DNA from: Centroberyx gerrardi
Taxonomy: Eukaryota; Chordata; Actinopteri; Beryciformes; Berycidae
Direction of reading: 5' to 3'
DNA length: 64,000 nt
Assembly: GCF_048128805.1 (NCBI RefSeq)
Contig: NC_136000.1
Span: forward strand, 22,128,946 to 22,192,945
This document shows, one piece after another, positions 50,501 to 63,664 of the stretch; position 1 is the stretch's first letter; every line of letters begins with the position of its first letter. Below the pieces are notes generated by a model. It was not told the origin of the DNA. It made no database searches and was given only the letters and a program-made list of their open reading frames with translations. Made by a program: the position numbers and the translations under genes.

Positions 50501-52079
50501 AACTCAGAAAAACTGTGTCTCACTTTGACAGTCTCCTCCCTGCTTGCTCTGCCATGAGGGAATAATTTAGCTGAAGCATCAGGGAGCAGTTTAGGATAAA
50601 AGTAGAATCAATAAAAAACACAATTTGAAAGGCTGGGAATTCACTGATCCAGGAGGAGAGAGAGACAGAGAGAGAGGGAGAGAAGTTATAAGAGACACAT
50701 GCATCTACAGTGCAGTGAGTCCAGTAAGATCTATGCTTCTTGTGTCTGCTGCACACCTTCCAGATGGCTAATGGCTCTCTGTGCTTCTCCTGCAATTGTG
50801 AACTGTCATCTCCTTAAACCTCTGACACAGCTGCAGGCCAACCAGAACACAAGAAATACCCAACATAAATAAAATCAATCCACGATCAATGGATTTATAT
50901 ATCTAACCGTTCAAATGGTTACACAGTGGGTCCTTGGGGCGTTTGATCTGCATCGCATGTGTGATCAATGAAGGATTGTCACATGTGTTCAGCTGCGTGG
51001 GGAAATGCATGGTGATGATAGCAGGCCACGTGTCTCTAAAACTAACTGCTGTTCAACATACAGCAACATACAAGCAACTCTGTTCAGCTGGATGACAAGT
51101 CAGTATGGATGTAAACAGCAGAACAGAAAAAGGACGGAAGATGAGTGGAGAACACGGTAGGAGAACACTTTAATATCATGGTAATCCTTAATTAGGTAAA
51201 TATCAATGTACAATAATATCTGCTAACATGCAAAATCACATCTTCAGTAATCAGATTGATGTTAATTGCATTGAATTGTAATATGCGCTATGATAAAACT
51301 CTAGTTTTCAAATGATATTCCCTAATTTGTTTCAGATCTCAGTTTGTGAGAGATTTTAATGAGTTAATCATTCATTTAGACAATTTAATTGTGTATCATG
51401 ATAACTCAATATCATAATTTCTTCACAACATGATTCTATTGAAAGACAGTAAATGATATTGAATTATTATCTAGCAGTAGCACTATTGGAAACCTTACTG
51501 GAGTAGCATACTTATCGCTGCAACTTTATGCCATTGATGACTATGAAATGTAGACTGCTGGCCATTCCTGGCACATCTACAATCAATATTTACTCTCTGT
51601 TGGAAATAAACCACACAGAGGTTAAAAAACCCCCAGTAAATATAAAGTTATTCATACATGGAACATGATGAAGTATGATTTCTAACAGAGAGGATGAAAG
51701 CTCCTCGAAGCCAAACTCCCACCTGTGTTGAAGACCTGCTGCGTCGTTCCTACCTGAAGTTTGGCCCTGCTTTACAGCCGGGGCCTGCGGGGCCTTTTCT
51801 CTCTTTCATGTCTGACTGAGGGCAAGAGCTGTGTTTTATGGCCCTGGACACCTGGGGGTCAGAAACCAAACACACCTACAAAGTAGACGGAGAGTCGGTG
51901 CATAACCCTTTGAACTAGTTTATTTCCCCCCCTGGTTGTCCGCTGCACCCCTCCTTTTTTGAAAGTGTTATTGCTTTTTGTCTTTCCCAGTCTGCGCACG
52001 GCTAATGCTGCCCGACAGGTGTAATGGCTAGCATCAAATATCATTGTCCTTGCCACGAAGTTTGGACAAACCACTCAAT

Positions 52080-52300
52080 TAATTTCGCAGTTGAAAAGTG
52101 GAGAGTCAGAGAAAGGTCATCCCTATTCATTATCCACAGTAGCTATTTAATCTGCATTTGCATAATTCTGTTGTCTTTGCCATTACGCAGACATTAACGT
52201 TTTGACTTCTCTAAAGGTTGGATTGATTTCAAAACAGCGCTAACTGAATTACAATGTGTTCTCCATTACTTACATGAAATGGAAACGCTGTCCTCTCTTT
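52080..52300. other. Candidate regulatory block with octamer site, second
   Basis: The octamer ATTTGCAT (52156-52163) is followed by AATT, with AAAGGTCATCC (nuclear receptor half-site) about 40 bases upstream and homeodomain-type ATTA/TTAAT sites around it. It is repeat-free and ends just before the GA microsatellites. Confidence 0.25.
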
Positions 52301-52344
52301 TGGACGAGTATGAGAAGAAATTAGATTTTTCTCAAGGTCTGAGC

Positions 52345-52384
<40 letters not shown>

Positions 52385-52402
52385 TGGGTGGAAGAGAAAG
52401 AC

Positions 52403-52444
<42 letters not shown>

Positions 52445-52530
52445 TGCATGCTGTAGTCATTAGGCTGTGTGGTGGGGAGGTTTATTGCTTCCCACTCGTG
52501 TTAAGTCAATCCAACATTTTACTTTTACTC

Positions 52531-52577
<47 letters not shown>

Positions 52578-52596
52578 TCTCTCTCTCTCTCCCCCC
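52345..52596 (+). repeat. (GA)n then (TC)n facing microsatellites
   Basis: GA tracts at 52345-52381 and 52409-52442 and a TC tract at 52535-52596 are complementary arms about 90 bases apart. Frames through here are repeat translations. Confidence 0.95.
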
Positions 52597-52669
52597 TCTG
52601 TCAGTCTCATGTACGACTGTTATGTCTATGTACGTTTCTGGTCAATCAGTGCAATGTTCTGGTTGGGTG

Positions 52670-53330
52670 AGCCAGCAGCCTGTCGGCCCCGTCGGGCTGA
52701 GGCCGTTCCCGCTGCAGCTCCTCCAGGCAACAGGAGGATGGGTGGAGCTCCTGAACTTGGAGCTCTTAGCTGCGTGGCTGCGGGCCAGCGGCTCGGACGG
52801 CCTCCAGTCATTGATGTCATCGCAGCTTTTCTGGTATCAACACCCTCGGGATGTGTGCTCAGCCACGTTTGTTTGTGTCCGCGGCACAAACGGCAAGTCG
52901 CAAATACGGTCCAAGCGCTTTTTCGAGGGTTTCTTTGTTCCTTTGTGCTTATTTTATCCTCTTGTTCACGCAACAAAAATGGAAGACAAAAGCCAGAAGA
53001 GCTACACTGTGGTGGTGCGTTTTTTTTTTTTTAAACACTGATTACAGAGGTCGATAACAAAAGCCTATTTTTGTGTTCCGCGGCTGTAAAAGTTGCTGAT
53101 GCCGAGCGACCTGGAGCTGACGAGGAATGATTGTGTTTCACATGCTCCTGCAGGCGCTTCTGTCCGGCCCCCACAGCCTGGAGGCACACAGACTATCACA
53201 TTTTACACCAAAGGGCATCAGCCGCCGCGCTCCAACCTTCACACTGGGTTTTTTTGTCTTTTCCGCGTCTGGCCTCACCCAGCACAAGGTCATGAGGAGA
53301 GGCGGACGAACAAATTGAGCGAAAGCCTTT
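52670..53330. other. Unexplained GC-rich island in abtb3 intron 1
   Basis: After about 18 kb of mostly AT-rich intron, this stretch is markedly richer in G, C and CpG, with two overlapping plus-strand frames open for more than 130 codons. Neither peptide is recognisable and part of each runs into simple repeats. It could be an alternative promoter or a conserved element. It is not called as a gene. Confidence 0.3.
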
Positions 53331-53958
53331 CTTGCGGTTGATTGATAGTCACGTCTTGACAGGTTATATCTCCATGATATTTAATGACAAGGAAAGTGAC
53401 TGTCAGTTCCTGTCCGTTTTGGCTCAACATCCAGTCAAGGCTATTGACTGGCCGTCACCGTCTCCCTGTTTCCATTGATTTTCCTTTTTGCTCTTAGCTC
53501 CCACTCTTCCTACACCCACCTCATCACTCTCCCTTTTTCTTTCTTTTTTTTTCACACTGTACATCTGTCTCTTGGCCTTCCAGCTCTCTCTCTCTGTTTC
53601 TCTGAAGGTAAATATGACTCACGGTCTAGAGGGAGTAGAGAGGATGATGCATTCATTTCAAACACCTTTAGCCGGGGGAAAAGAACGATTATTGACCTGA
53701 GTTTGCACATTAAAATTCTATATATTGTAGGTTCTCCAGCAGTCTGTACACTTATGATATATAGCAAAATATGACATTTGGTGAATGTTTTGATCCAAGT
53801 CAACCTGGAGGCATACATTTTAAATATGTGGGGTATGTGGGAGTCAAAACCCCCGACCACAGCAAGTGCTCATGCCACGCTCTTCCTACTGAGTTACATC
53901 AACCACAAAAGGTAGGAAGGTATAAGAATATGAGTATATAATGTGTGTGTCTGTGTAT

Positions 53959-54010
53959 ACAGTATGTATACAGGCATATACAGTATGTATACAGGCATAT
54001 ACAGTATGTA
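53959..54010 (+). repeat. 21-bp tandem repeat, 2.5 perfect copies
   Basis: The unit begins ACAGTATGTATACAGGCATA and is identical in both full copies, followed by a (TA)n tract. Identity indicates recent duplication. Confidence 0.9.
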
Positions 54011-54166
54011 GTGCTATATATATATATAGTATAATGTCCCTTGGGTCTACAGAGTAGCTTTAATCCAGAGTGAATTATTCACGACTGTAGGTTTGCCAGA
54101 ACCTACTACATGATGAGAAGAGAAGGAAAGAAACAGATCTCTCTTCCTTTTGTACACGTGCACATG

Positions 54167-54245
<79 letters not shown>

Positions 54246-54248
54246 ACA
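54167..54248 (+). repeat. (TC)n(AC)n compound microsatellite
   Basis: About 20 TC units run directly into about 18 AC units with two CG-containing interruptions. Confidence 0.95.
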
Positions 54249-57060
54249 TCCATCCCCCTTACAACCCCTCAAGTAGCGTGGCTGCCGTCTGCTGCAAAGC
54301 CGTTTTCTTCTGCAGTGTCGGATTACCTGTCATTCTGGAGGCTGCCATGTCTGATGACACAGGTGGAGAGGGGTTGGATCCTGCTTCAGTAGCGAATATT
54401 AAATGTAGCCTGAGTGTTACTTTCTGCTCATGGGCCAGAGGGCTTTCTTCCACTGTTGCTATGATAAGCATGGAACAGCTAAAACAAAGAAAGCGAGTGT
54501 TGTAACAGGGCATCCCCTCATCTCTTTAGTTACATTATCAGCGCTGTGGTTATTCTGTAGATGATTTTGTTCTATGTGGAACCGAGATTAAACAAACGTC
54601 TTTGTCTTTGAGGCCAAACGAGGCCACGTTTTCACCTTGTAGTTACTCATACATGCCTGCACACCATAGCCTTGTGCAGGATATGAATGGCCTGACAGTC
54701 ATTCACTGGCAAATATAAATTCTCTGCAGGGGCAGAATGGCACCGGTGCGGCACAAGCTGCTGCCTTCCCATGAGTCCGCTGATTTCCTGTCCCTGCACA
54801 GTGGCGATGGAGAGCGATTCACCGCTGAAGCCTCTCTTCATTCCTCTATTCTCACTTATTCATTCACTGCTCCTGTAATTAGTCCGCTGGAGTTCTCCTT
54901 TATTCACAGTAGTCATCGAACTGGTGGTTTAAAGATGAGACAGAGCCACATTGTTCTCTCGCTGACTTAGGGTATGAATGAACAGCCGCAGCTTAGAGTC
55001 TCATTTTATCTAAATGAACTTTATTGATCATCTGAGGCGGACAGCGGTGAAAAGGATGCTGGTTTCTCTGTTTCGCCATTTCAGTCGTGCAGCTGGATGA
55101 TCAATGCTCTAATTCTTTGGTAATATTTTGTGTTCATTTGTTTGCTTTCATTTTACTCATTTCTGTGTGTTCTGTGTGTGTGTGTGTGTGTGTGTATATG
55201 GGTGTGTGCTTATAGACATTTTTTATCCTCATTCCATTGAAGTCGAAACTTAATTAAAAGCAAAGTGTCTCTGGGGTCCAGGAGCTCAAGTCTCTGTCGT
55301 TTTTTTCTTCTCGATTAGTTAAATGGAAACCATTAACAGACCATTTGTGGGATACCATAATGGATCTGTCCAGAAAGGAACGTGTTAGCCTCACTCTTCT
55401 GTATGAATGATGCAGGATGAAGATCGAGGGAGTGAGAGAGGTGTGAGAGAGAGAGAGAAGGTACATTATGATCACTCTCCAAATTTACTACATATTCCAG
55501 TCTCTGGGTATTCTGGGTGGGGTTGAGTGGTAGTGTATATCAACCGATATCCATTACATGTTTTATTGCTGATCCCTGATGTATTTGTCCATGTTGGGGA
55601 TGGGGGGAGGGGACACGCACTTGTTTAAATGCATAAGGAATTGCGTTTTTACACTTTAATTTATAGTAAAAAAAAAATATGAACAAGTATTAAGTTTGAA
55701 ATCAACTTGAGCATAATTCTTTCCCTGTGTGTGCTTCACTATTATCAGTGTCAGCATTTCCTGCAGGAAATGTGATAGTCAAGGTGAAGTAACTTAGCTG
55801 ACTAACCTGAAAACCTAAATAAATAACGCACACACTTAATATTTTCTATCTGCCATTTCTGTTTAATATGCAAGGGTAGATATAGCTCGATTAGATTAGT
55901 TTGCATTGCGTTTTGAAAAGTAAAAATTTGTATGAGCTTCAGCTTACTCCAACTCCAACTTAGGCCAACAAAGTATTCCAGTGACTGCAGGGAGGAAGGC
56001 AGTGCAAAGTCTCAGTTTATAACGGCATGAAATTTGAAGTTAGTTTGAGGTTGAGGACTTACTTATTTGCTGACAGAGCTAAATACCAACATTTTAGACT
56101 GGGTATGCTGATATTATGTCTTTAACGTTAACACTAAAGTCGTAGCAATTGACACACACACAATGTGATGCTCGCTCCCAACATAATATGCTCTTCACTG
56201 GTCATAGTGTTGCATTTGGTCAGCAGTTAGACCCTGTGTTCAACTGGGCTTTTTATTATTTTAAGTAAACGCAAATATAATGGAGATTCTTTTAGAGTTT
56301 TACAGTCAAGGCGGGTTTTCTTTTGTCAAGGCAGCAATCTATGCTTGTCAAGCGCTGTGGGAAACCCTGTGTGTATTGGGCTAAGTTACATTTTTAAGTA
56401 CCAAATATCAAGCCAAAAAAAAATCGGCAAGGGAATTTCCACCGGTGATGCATTCAGTGCAGCGCCAATCCCCTGATGTAATCTTCTAGTCACCCAGCCC
56501 TAATTCTGGGTACTTGTTCTTGTCTGAGATGTCACTGTGTGCTGTAAATCAATATGTTTTTATTTGTTCCCTGTGAAGTGGTGCTTGTCTGTTTGTCATT
56601 GCTGTCTGACAGCATCATCTGTTTTTTTATTGGGAGTGGGTGGACAGGACTGGAAGCCCGGGAGAAGGAGGATCAATGAATGTCTTAATTCTCTCAAACA
56701 ATATCTCTTCATTTCCGTACCCAGGAGCTTCTTGTTTTGAATGAGCTGAAGTGTAATCATTGTGTGAGAGGAAAGTCAGGGGGAACAGCGCATGAGACTA
56801 CGTGATACTACTGTATTTACCAATACACATGATGTAATGTAACAGTCTTCTGCCGTAATCCAGGGTGAGCATTCACACAGAAGCCCAATTCAGGTGTTAA
56901 AGAATGATGTACTAACACACAAATGGTGACTATAAGACATCAGGCTACGTTGTGATAATAATTCTACAGGAGCATCAGACAGGCAGCGACATTCACCAGC
57001 CACTTTAATCTAAATGTTACAAGGATAGTGTATAAGTTATGTTATTCTATCCCACCACAG

Positions 57061-57975
57061 ATGTTTAGTTGAATTAGACCCCCAACACCTCCAGAAACTC
57101 TCCTCCCCACCTGCTGTCAACACCAAACACAGCTGTAGTCACCTATAGGGGCTGCAGGTGTCAATTATTTTGGTAATCAATCATTGTATTGAATATTCTG
57201 ACGATTAATCAAGTAAATGGATAAAAAGAGCAGTAAATGCTTTATTGAAAAAATGACCAAGGCCGCCTGTCTAACTAAATGTCAGCACATTTTTCCCGTC
57301 TTCATGTCATTTGCTGCACTATGAAATAAACTTAACCAGCAGAGCGTGATGAATACAGAATAAGAAACAAGAAAAAAAAACGGAGGGCAAAAGCCACTGA
57401 AATTGAGCTATAACTTCTTAATTTGGATATTGCATTTCTTTTCCATTTCTGGGCAGTTCTGCTCCTTTTTTAGCAGCATCTTAATTGCATGTTTTCTCTC
57501 AACAAAAAGATATTTGGTCACATTAAATATGATTACCTGTTTAATCATCACAGCCAGCGCTGTGAAGACAGATCTTGACATACACAGAAACATGTTTGAA
57601 CATGCACATGAAAAAAATGACTATAAAAGATTAAGAGGAAGACTAATTGATATTCGGAATTGAGTATCTCGAGCTTGAGGAATGGTTTCCCTCATGGTTT
57701 GTACCTACGCTTAGGCTCATCCATACTTCCCATCATTGCAGAATAATTTCTAAGCTGGCTATTATACAGCAACACAGTAATGGGACGGCTGACCCTGCTG
57801 GCTTGAAACAGTCCGCTAAGCAGTTCAGAAACCTGATTCTATCAGCAAACAGTAAGTTATGAAAGGCAATTATGCCAAGAAATGAGAACAGTGAACAACT
57901 TCTCACTCCAGCGGCCATAGCTATACTGTCGTGTGATATACAGATTTCTATATTTTGGAGCCCAGATTCTTTCCT
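57061..57975 (+). repeat. Interspersed repeat, copy D, interrupted by a nested insertion
   Basis: The left part (57061-57145) and right part (about 57690-57975) match copy C at 28661-29035 in order, but are separated here by about 540 bases where copy C has about 100. The extra sequence starts with a hAT-like end at 57145, so a later transposon appears to have landed inside this copy. Confidence 0.55.
57145..57260. mobile_element. hAT-like terminus nested in copy D
   Basis: TAGGGGCTGCAGGTGTC followed by TAATCAATCATTG and GACGATTAATCAAG has the layout of the common fish hAT end (TAGGGxTGCA followed by ATTAATCG blocks). The right boundary was not found; the insertion may run to about 57660. 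Confidence 0.45.
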
Positions 57976-58084
57976 TTCAGCCTGACCAACCATACTACTA
58001 ACAATCACATGCGTATCAACAAGCTAACAGATCAATATATTCAACATACTACTAACAAACCTGCCCTATAACTCAAGCGTACTC

Positions 58085-58790
58085 TACTGTCTTTGTGTCC
58101 CAGTCAGTGCGCTTCCTCCTCAGCCGCAGCCACTCACTGACTCCCACTGCTGTCTGCCACAGCCTTCACTGTCTGCTTTAACCTCCACTCATGAGTTTTG
58201 CAATTTATGTAGTAGTGTTACAGTTGACTTTGTTACAAACTCTTGGCATTCAACCTCCACGAGGCGCAGACTAGCTTTCCAGCCCTGCTGCTCCACCTCT
58301 GCTGCCAACTCCGTATACCTAAGCATTTTCCTTTCACACGCCTCATCTGCTGTGTCCTCCTATAGCGCCGCGAGCTCCACAAAATACACAATCTGCTGCC
58401 TCTGACCACAACACCAAGTCTGGCCTTAAGGCAGCGCTCACTATTTTCTGCGTGATTGTCAGCTCTTTAAAAAAAAATACTCCAATTTGTCGATCTCTGC
58501 CCACCTTGCCTGCCCAAAAATGCTTCATTCCCTCTTTTCTCCTTCATTGACAAAGCCAATTTTAATATCCTCCTTCATATTAGCTGACAAATTAATATCT
58601 AAGTATTCCCTCTCAATTGTTGCTGCCAGACACATGGTTATGTCACCAGGTGTATCGTTAGCATTAGGCGGTAGCACATCATTGTTTGCACCTATTTTGA
58701 ATCAAATTCGATTCGTCTCCAAACCCCAGAAATCCCTCCAGCCAAGTTTCTTCCTCTCCACACTTTCCCCAATTCATCCGCTGTGTGTAC
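58085..58790 (-). mobile_element. Degraded LINE fragment, C-terminal reverse-transcriptase region
   Basis: Read on the minus strand, pieces of one protein appear in successive frames: NLSANMKEDIKIGFVNEGEK, then ALRPDLVLWSEAADCV, then a frame shift, a stop and RKMLRYTELAAEVEQQGW, then RLVEVECQEFVTKST. The order PDLVLWSE...ERK...GW...VEV is the typical C-terminal end of a metazoan non-LTR retrotransposon polyprotein. At least one frameshift and one stop show it is dead. The clade is not assigned. Confidence 0.65.
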
Positions 58791-60289
58791 CTGCTGGTTT
58801 AATAATTCAGGCAGCTGAAGTTTATCAAGGAAGGCGAGCTGTAAGATAGCATAATGCCCTTTTCTATTTCTTCAGTGACTCAGCAACTTCAGCCCGTCTT
58901 GGAGATAATGCTGTGTAAAGAAACTGTATCAATGACATATTTCCTCCACCTTTTGCGTGGTTATAGATATGCTCTGCTACCTGGACGTGCAAACCAACAT
59001 GGCTGTCAAATTAGAGGACCCTCTGACCTGCAGTTTCCATAGCGACCTTGAAGGGGGATTTTTAAGCTTTGAAGCAGAGATGTACCGCTGTCAAGATGTC
59101 AGTGTGCAGCACTCGCTGTGAAAAGATTCTGCTGTTTGTTTTCAAAGCAGAACTATCACTGGATTTATAGAGAAAACACCATTATTTTATAAAATTTTTC
59201 TGAGAACAGATTTTTTTTCTCACTTGCTCAGTGTATTTTGCGAGCGGAGGGTTTTCACATCAATCGGTTTGCAGCCGCCGGGCCCCTGCTGAGCTTCATC
59301 CTCTAGCTCTCTTTTAAAGGAATGCAGATGAAGAGCTACTGGCTTTTCTGACCCAGTAATATGCAGACGGACCAACAATGCTGAAAAGCTGAATTTGCGT
59401 GAGCAGGCTGAAGTCACTTAATGGTCATGGCGGGTACGATTTCTAAAACAAAGATTGTTATCCGGAGAAATGGGCAGAATGAGAACAGATGTGCGTTCTC
59501 TCCTGACTGCCTCGAGCAAGAACTATACCTGAGCTGAAGACATGGCCAAAACAAATGTAATTGCAACTCCGCATTATCGCATTCAAAACATTTGCCCCCG
59601 ACATTTGCTACCCTGTTGGTTTAGTCTGGTTATTCTCCTTGGGGGCCTGGATGCTAAACAGAGACCTTTATAGCTCAGTCCCTCTTTGTGAAGGAGAGTG
59701 TGCTACTGGATACTTTTATCTCAGCTTAACTGCGCCCTTCAGATCACATTGTCAGGTAATTTCCAGGCTTTGGTTCCAGCCTGTTGACTACTGCTGGTCG
59801 CTCTGAGGAAGTTGCAGTGACTCACACTAAGAATGAAAGACCTTTGCCTTTTTTAATAGTTGATAACAATTTATAGCGGGGGAAAAGAAATGTCCGGTTG
59901 ATGGTCCCTGACATATTTAAAGTCTGTGGCATTCATTTCTCATTTTGCCGTGGCTGGGGGGTTGAGAGGGCTGCATGGCCCCACATGTCAGTGGATAACT
60001 TAAAGGTAGCTAATGTGACATGGCATGAAATGATTCATATAAGCTACTAGCACAGTACCGAATCATCTTACGTGAGAGGAGTCAAAGGACAATTAGCGAC
60101 CTTGGATGCAGACACGCACCCTAATGTCTAGTAGAGCAGAAAACACATTCAGGCATGCTCATGCAGGCAGCACACATGCTCCAAGGCACTGCGTCTCCTA
60201 GGCTTCCTTACTGTCACTGGAACACATGCTGCACATGCACATATGCACACACACACACACACTCACACACAAGCTCTGCTCATGGGTAC

Positions 60290-61080
60290 AATCAAAGAGA
60301 GGGGCATTGTTAGGGATTATTAAAAGAAAATAACTGAAGTCCACAAATCTAATAACCGAGCAGAAGTTTAACTTTGATCCACCCTCTGACTGGAGCGGGA
60401 AACGGCTCTAGAAGGCGTAGGCCCTCTATTCATACTCGTACCCTCCATCAAGAGCTTGGCTGTAATATCCCTGGCAGCCAACTCAGCATTATATAATGCA
60501 CATGAGAGTGTTTATTGTGAAAACATAAGAGACTTTTCTTAATGGCTTAAGGGCAATAAGTAATCCAAACAGAGAAAATCAATTACGGAAATCATTACTC
60601 GCAAGCGTAGCAACGACAAGGCCTAAATGAAGAATGGATGGGCGAAAATCACAAGCCCATGAATATTAGCATGGAGAATGTTGACATGGTATCAAACTGT
60701 GACGGGCCGCTGGGTATTATTGCTCTCATTTTGCTGAACATGACACAGGATTTATAAGCCTGGTACAAGAGAATGCATTTTGCAGGCAAATTCTCATGTC
60801 GTTTTCCCACACAGTGTAAATACTGTAATAATGACTGCCTAAAAGATTTTTGTGCAATAGCAGTCAACCAGTCATGCACTCAATAATGCTGGTCGTTGGC
60901 ATATTTCTGCTACTATTCACTGTCAAACTCCCTGTATTTGACTTGCATTAACGGCTCACTGACTTTCTGGACTAGGAGGGTAGTTGGCCACAAGCGGATA
61001 AATGAGGCAAGCAGAACATTTGGAAAACAATTTAACATTACACCCATTTGGGATCCTGGGCTGATGTACTTTTATAACAT
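60290..61080. other. Candidate conserved noncoding block (unverified)
   Basis: This is the longest repeat-free stretch of enhancer-like texture in the intron: many TAAT/ATTA sites (for example AAAATCAATTACGGAAATC near 60577), GAATATTAGCATGGAG near 60660, TTTATAAGCC and GGGATTATTAAAAG. No coding frame exceeds 76 codons. Conservation is the deciding test. Confidence 0.3.
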
Positions 61081-62194
61081 AGCATCTCTGAGCTGCAGCA
61101 AAGAACCTCAAGAAGGATAAACTATACTGTACAGTAGAGTAGTTTCTGTTGATACTGCTGAGGCATTTGTGTTTATGCAGTGTACACACTGCACACAGTG
61201 CCATACGTACATTCACTCTTTTCAAAGCAAAACGTCATGTGCAGCCCTCTCCAAAGCTGCTCGACTTCAAAGTCAGCCTATCATTCTCCATGAAGAAACT
61301 TGGAAGCTCTCATATATACAGATGATGTGACTTCACTTTTTTTAAAGGTCAAATTTTAAATCTCAGCTCTCTGGAGTTGGCCAATTTCCAGCTCTGGCCA
61401 AGCAGCCAAGTGCATTAAGCCACACAGACAAAGTGCCACAGCTAGCCAAGCAGAAAAACAACTTGTGCCCGGGCCGGTCCGGGCTGAGCTGGTCTGGTCC
61501 GGTCTGGGTCTGGACTCTACAGAGCCTGGGGCAGCCTATATGGACTTGGCCACCATTAATTACCACTAATGACTTGAGCATGAACGACCTGATTATGATG
61601 GACTGTACATCCCCTTCACAGACTAGGGAGGGATCTGGGATGCAGCACTGTGATGGGACATGAGGGGAAATGTGGCTGCGCTGGTTAGAGGGGTGTAACA
61701 GCGAAGTTCAGAAGACTATAAACTTCAGTTTGGAGAATGACATACTTTGAATGATTCAGAATGGCTCCGTTATTATAGCAAACAAAGTGAGAAGTCAAAG
61801 GGAACAGAGCCACCTAAACTAGTAGTATACTGTGTTATGGCATGTGTGGGTGGGATCAAGGCTGGCTAAAGATAGTTCAGAAACATTTCTCAAGGGATTT
61901 TTTGGCACAGGGGAGCCATTTCATTTTAGGACAAAGTGTGAGGTCACAAGTCACTGAGCTACACGGCATGAGAAAATCTTAAAGTGCGCTATTATGGCTC
62001 TGAAAGACTTCAATATCCATGTTTTGCTGTTTTAAACTTTTAACTGCGAGCCCCACCTCAGGAACTGAAGTTGAACACTGAACTTGGCTATTTCAACAAT
62101 GACTCCCTTTTTACATTTATATTCCTGGCAGGCGGTGGGTATGGATCTCAGAAGTCTGCAGAGTGAAGCATGAACAGAGGAGAGAGAGGGACAG

Positions 62195-62228
62195 CGTGTG
62201 TGTGTGTGTGTGTGTGTGCGTGTGTGTT
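62195..62228 (+). repeat. (GT)n microsatellite
   Basis: About 13 perfect GT units, with looser GT-rich sequence to about 62295. Confidence 0.9.
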
Positions 62229-63609
62229 TATGCATGGGTATGCACGAGCATCTAAATGTGTGTTTGTGCAGGGATGCATGTGTGAGCGTGTGTGCACATT
62301 CCAGCTCCTACTACAGTATGCGTGCGTATTTGGATTTGAAGTGGCTGCTCCCTCCCTGCCAGCCAGCCTCCTCCACCCTGCTTGTTTCTCACAGCAGAGC
62401 CAGTGTGCCTGAGGGGAAGGCTGGGAAAACATCTGGGGGAGAACATGCAGTAGGAGGGAGACCCGACCTACCTGCTGCTGCCTCCACGCCGCCTGCAGCC
62501 GAGCGGAGTCAGTTAGCGCGGGGCAGACACCCTAAATACGATACCTTCAATATTTGCTTTGGCTGGGTTTGACCGATTCGTTAAAGGATGTACTGTTAGA
62601 GGAGACACTTTTAACCTGCAATAACAATCCTAGTTTGGGTTCACATCCTCATTTAAAACCCCTTAAGGGAAAAGTGAACACACTGTGTATGTATTTTGTT
62701 TTGCTACTTTCTGTTTATATGTGCAGAACTATAGCAGCACCGTTTCTGCTTCTTGAGCTTGTGTGTGTAAAAAAGCGTTAGAGGATGTGGGTTTTTTTTG
62801 GAAAGATGAGCTTGCATGACTGATTGAGTCCAACTTTAAGGGGATATTGCAAATTGCTCAATTACAGCTTGGCCGATGTTCACCCCTCAGTACGAGTGCA
62901 ATCGTTCACCCTCAAGACTCAACAAAGACGACATTGTTATCGGTAGGATTTTCCACATTTTCTATAATAAGTGGTAGAGTCGAGCTGACCTGGGCTCCCC
63001 CCCAGAGGTTTCCAACATTGTTCAGTTTGAATGACCGCATTGCCCATGCCGGGTTTCTCACATTATCAAAGTGACAGGAATATTTGCTAACGGAGGCCCT
63101 GAACAGCGAGGGTCATCCCCAGGAGGAGGTGCTGCGGTACGGGGGAGCAACAGGGAGCGGCACGCGGCCCCGGGCCTCATCACTCTCTGCCAGACATGGC
63201 CCACTTCCAGTCAGTGTCTGCGCTACACACAGCCACTCTGCAAAGTCAGAATGATAGATTACACTAGGTGAGTTAAACAATTACTGGGCAATTTGGAGCT
63301 CCGGGCCTCATGAATTGCTGGTCTCCCATCCCGAAACAACTCAGAGAACAGTAATGAATCAACATTCGGCAAATAAAGTCAGAAAAAAAAAAGTGATTCC
63401 ATGGTGATAATAATAACAATTTGTGGGGATGGAGTGATGTATTTTTGACTGTCAAGGACTCACCTCTGTGCAGTTTTTCCTGACAGATGGTGGATTGAAA
63501 GATTGAAAAAGAATTATGAAACCGTAAACATGCACATGCACACAAACGCACCAAGACAAAGAGAGATAAACATAAACACACAGAACAAAATGCACATGCA
63601 AGTACATGC

Positions 63610-63664
63610 CCACACACATCCACACACACTCACACACACACACACACACACGCACAACACACAC
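63610..63664 (+). repeat. (CA)n microsatellite
   Basis: CA units with a few interruptions, the core about 13 units long. Confidence 0.9.

Larger units (their letters stand above)
42867..52344 (+). other. abtb3: abtb3 intron 1, central segment
   Basis: No exon is recognised over about 9.5 kb. Microsatellites occur at 43102-43147 (GT) and about 45752-46090 (GT/GA patches), and there is a T run near 46180. Candidate regulatory blocks are at 47330-47520 and 52080-52300. A GC-rich stretch at 46600-46760 with several CpGs also stands out, without a gene signature. Confidence 0.6.
53331..57060 (+). other. abtb3: abtb3 intron 1, segment before the second repeat cluster
   Basis: No exon is recognised. 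Contains a 21-bp tandem repeat (53959-54010), TC/CA microsatellites (54167-54248) and a short GT tract (55172-55196). The remainder is AT-rich intron without features. Confidence 0.6.

Noticed and set aside
52498-53041. 178- and 139-codon plus-strand frames
   Set aside because: Begin in a TC microsatellite or GC-rich sequence, no recognisable domain and no splice support; kept only as a GC-rich island.
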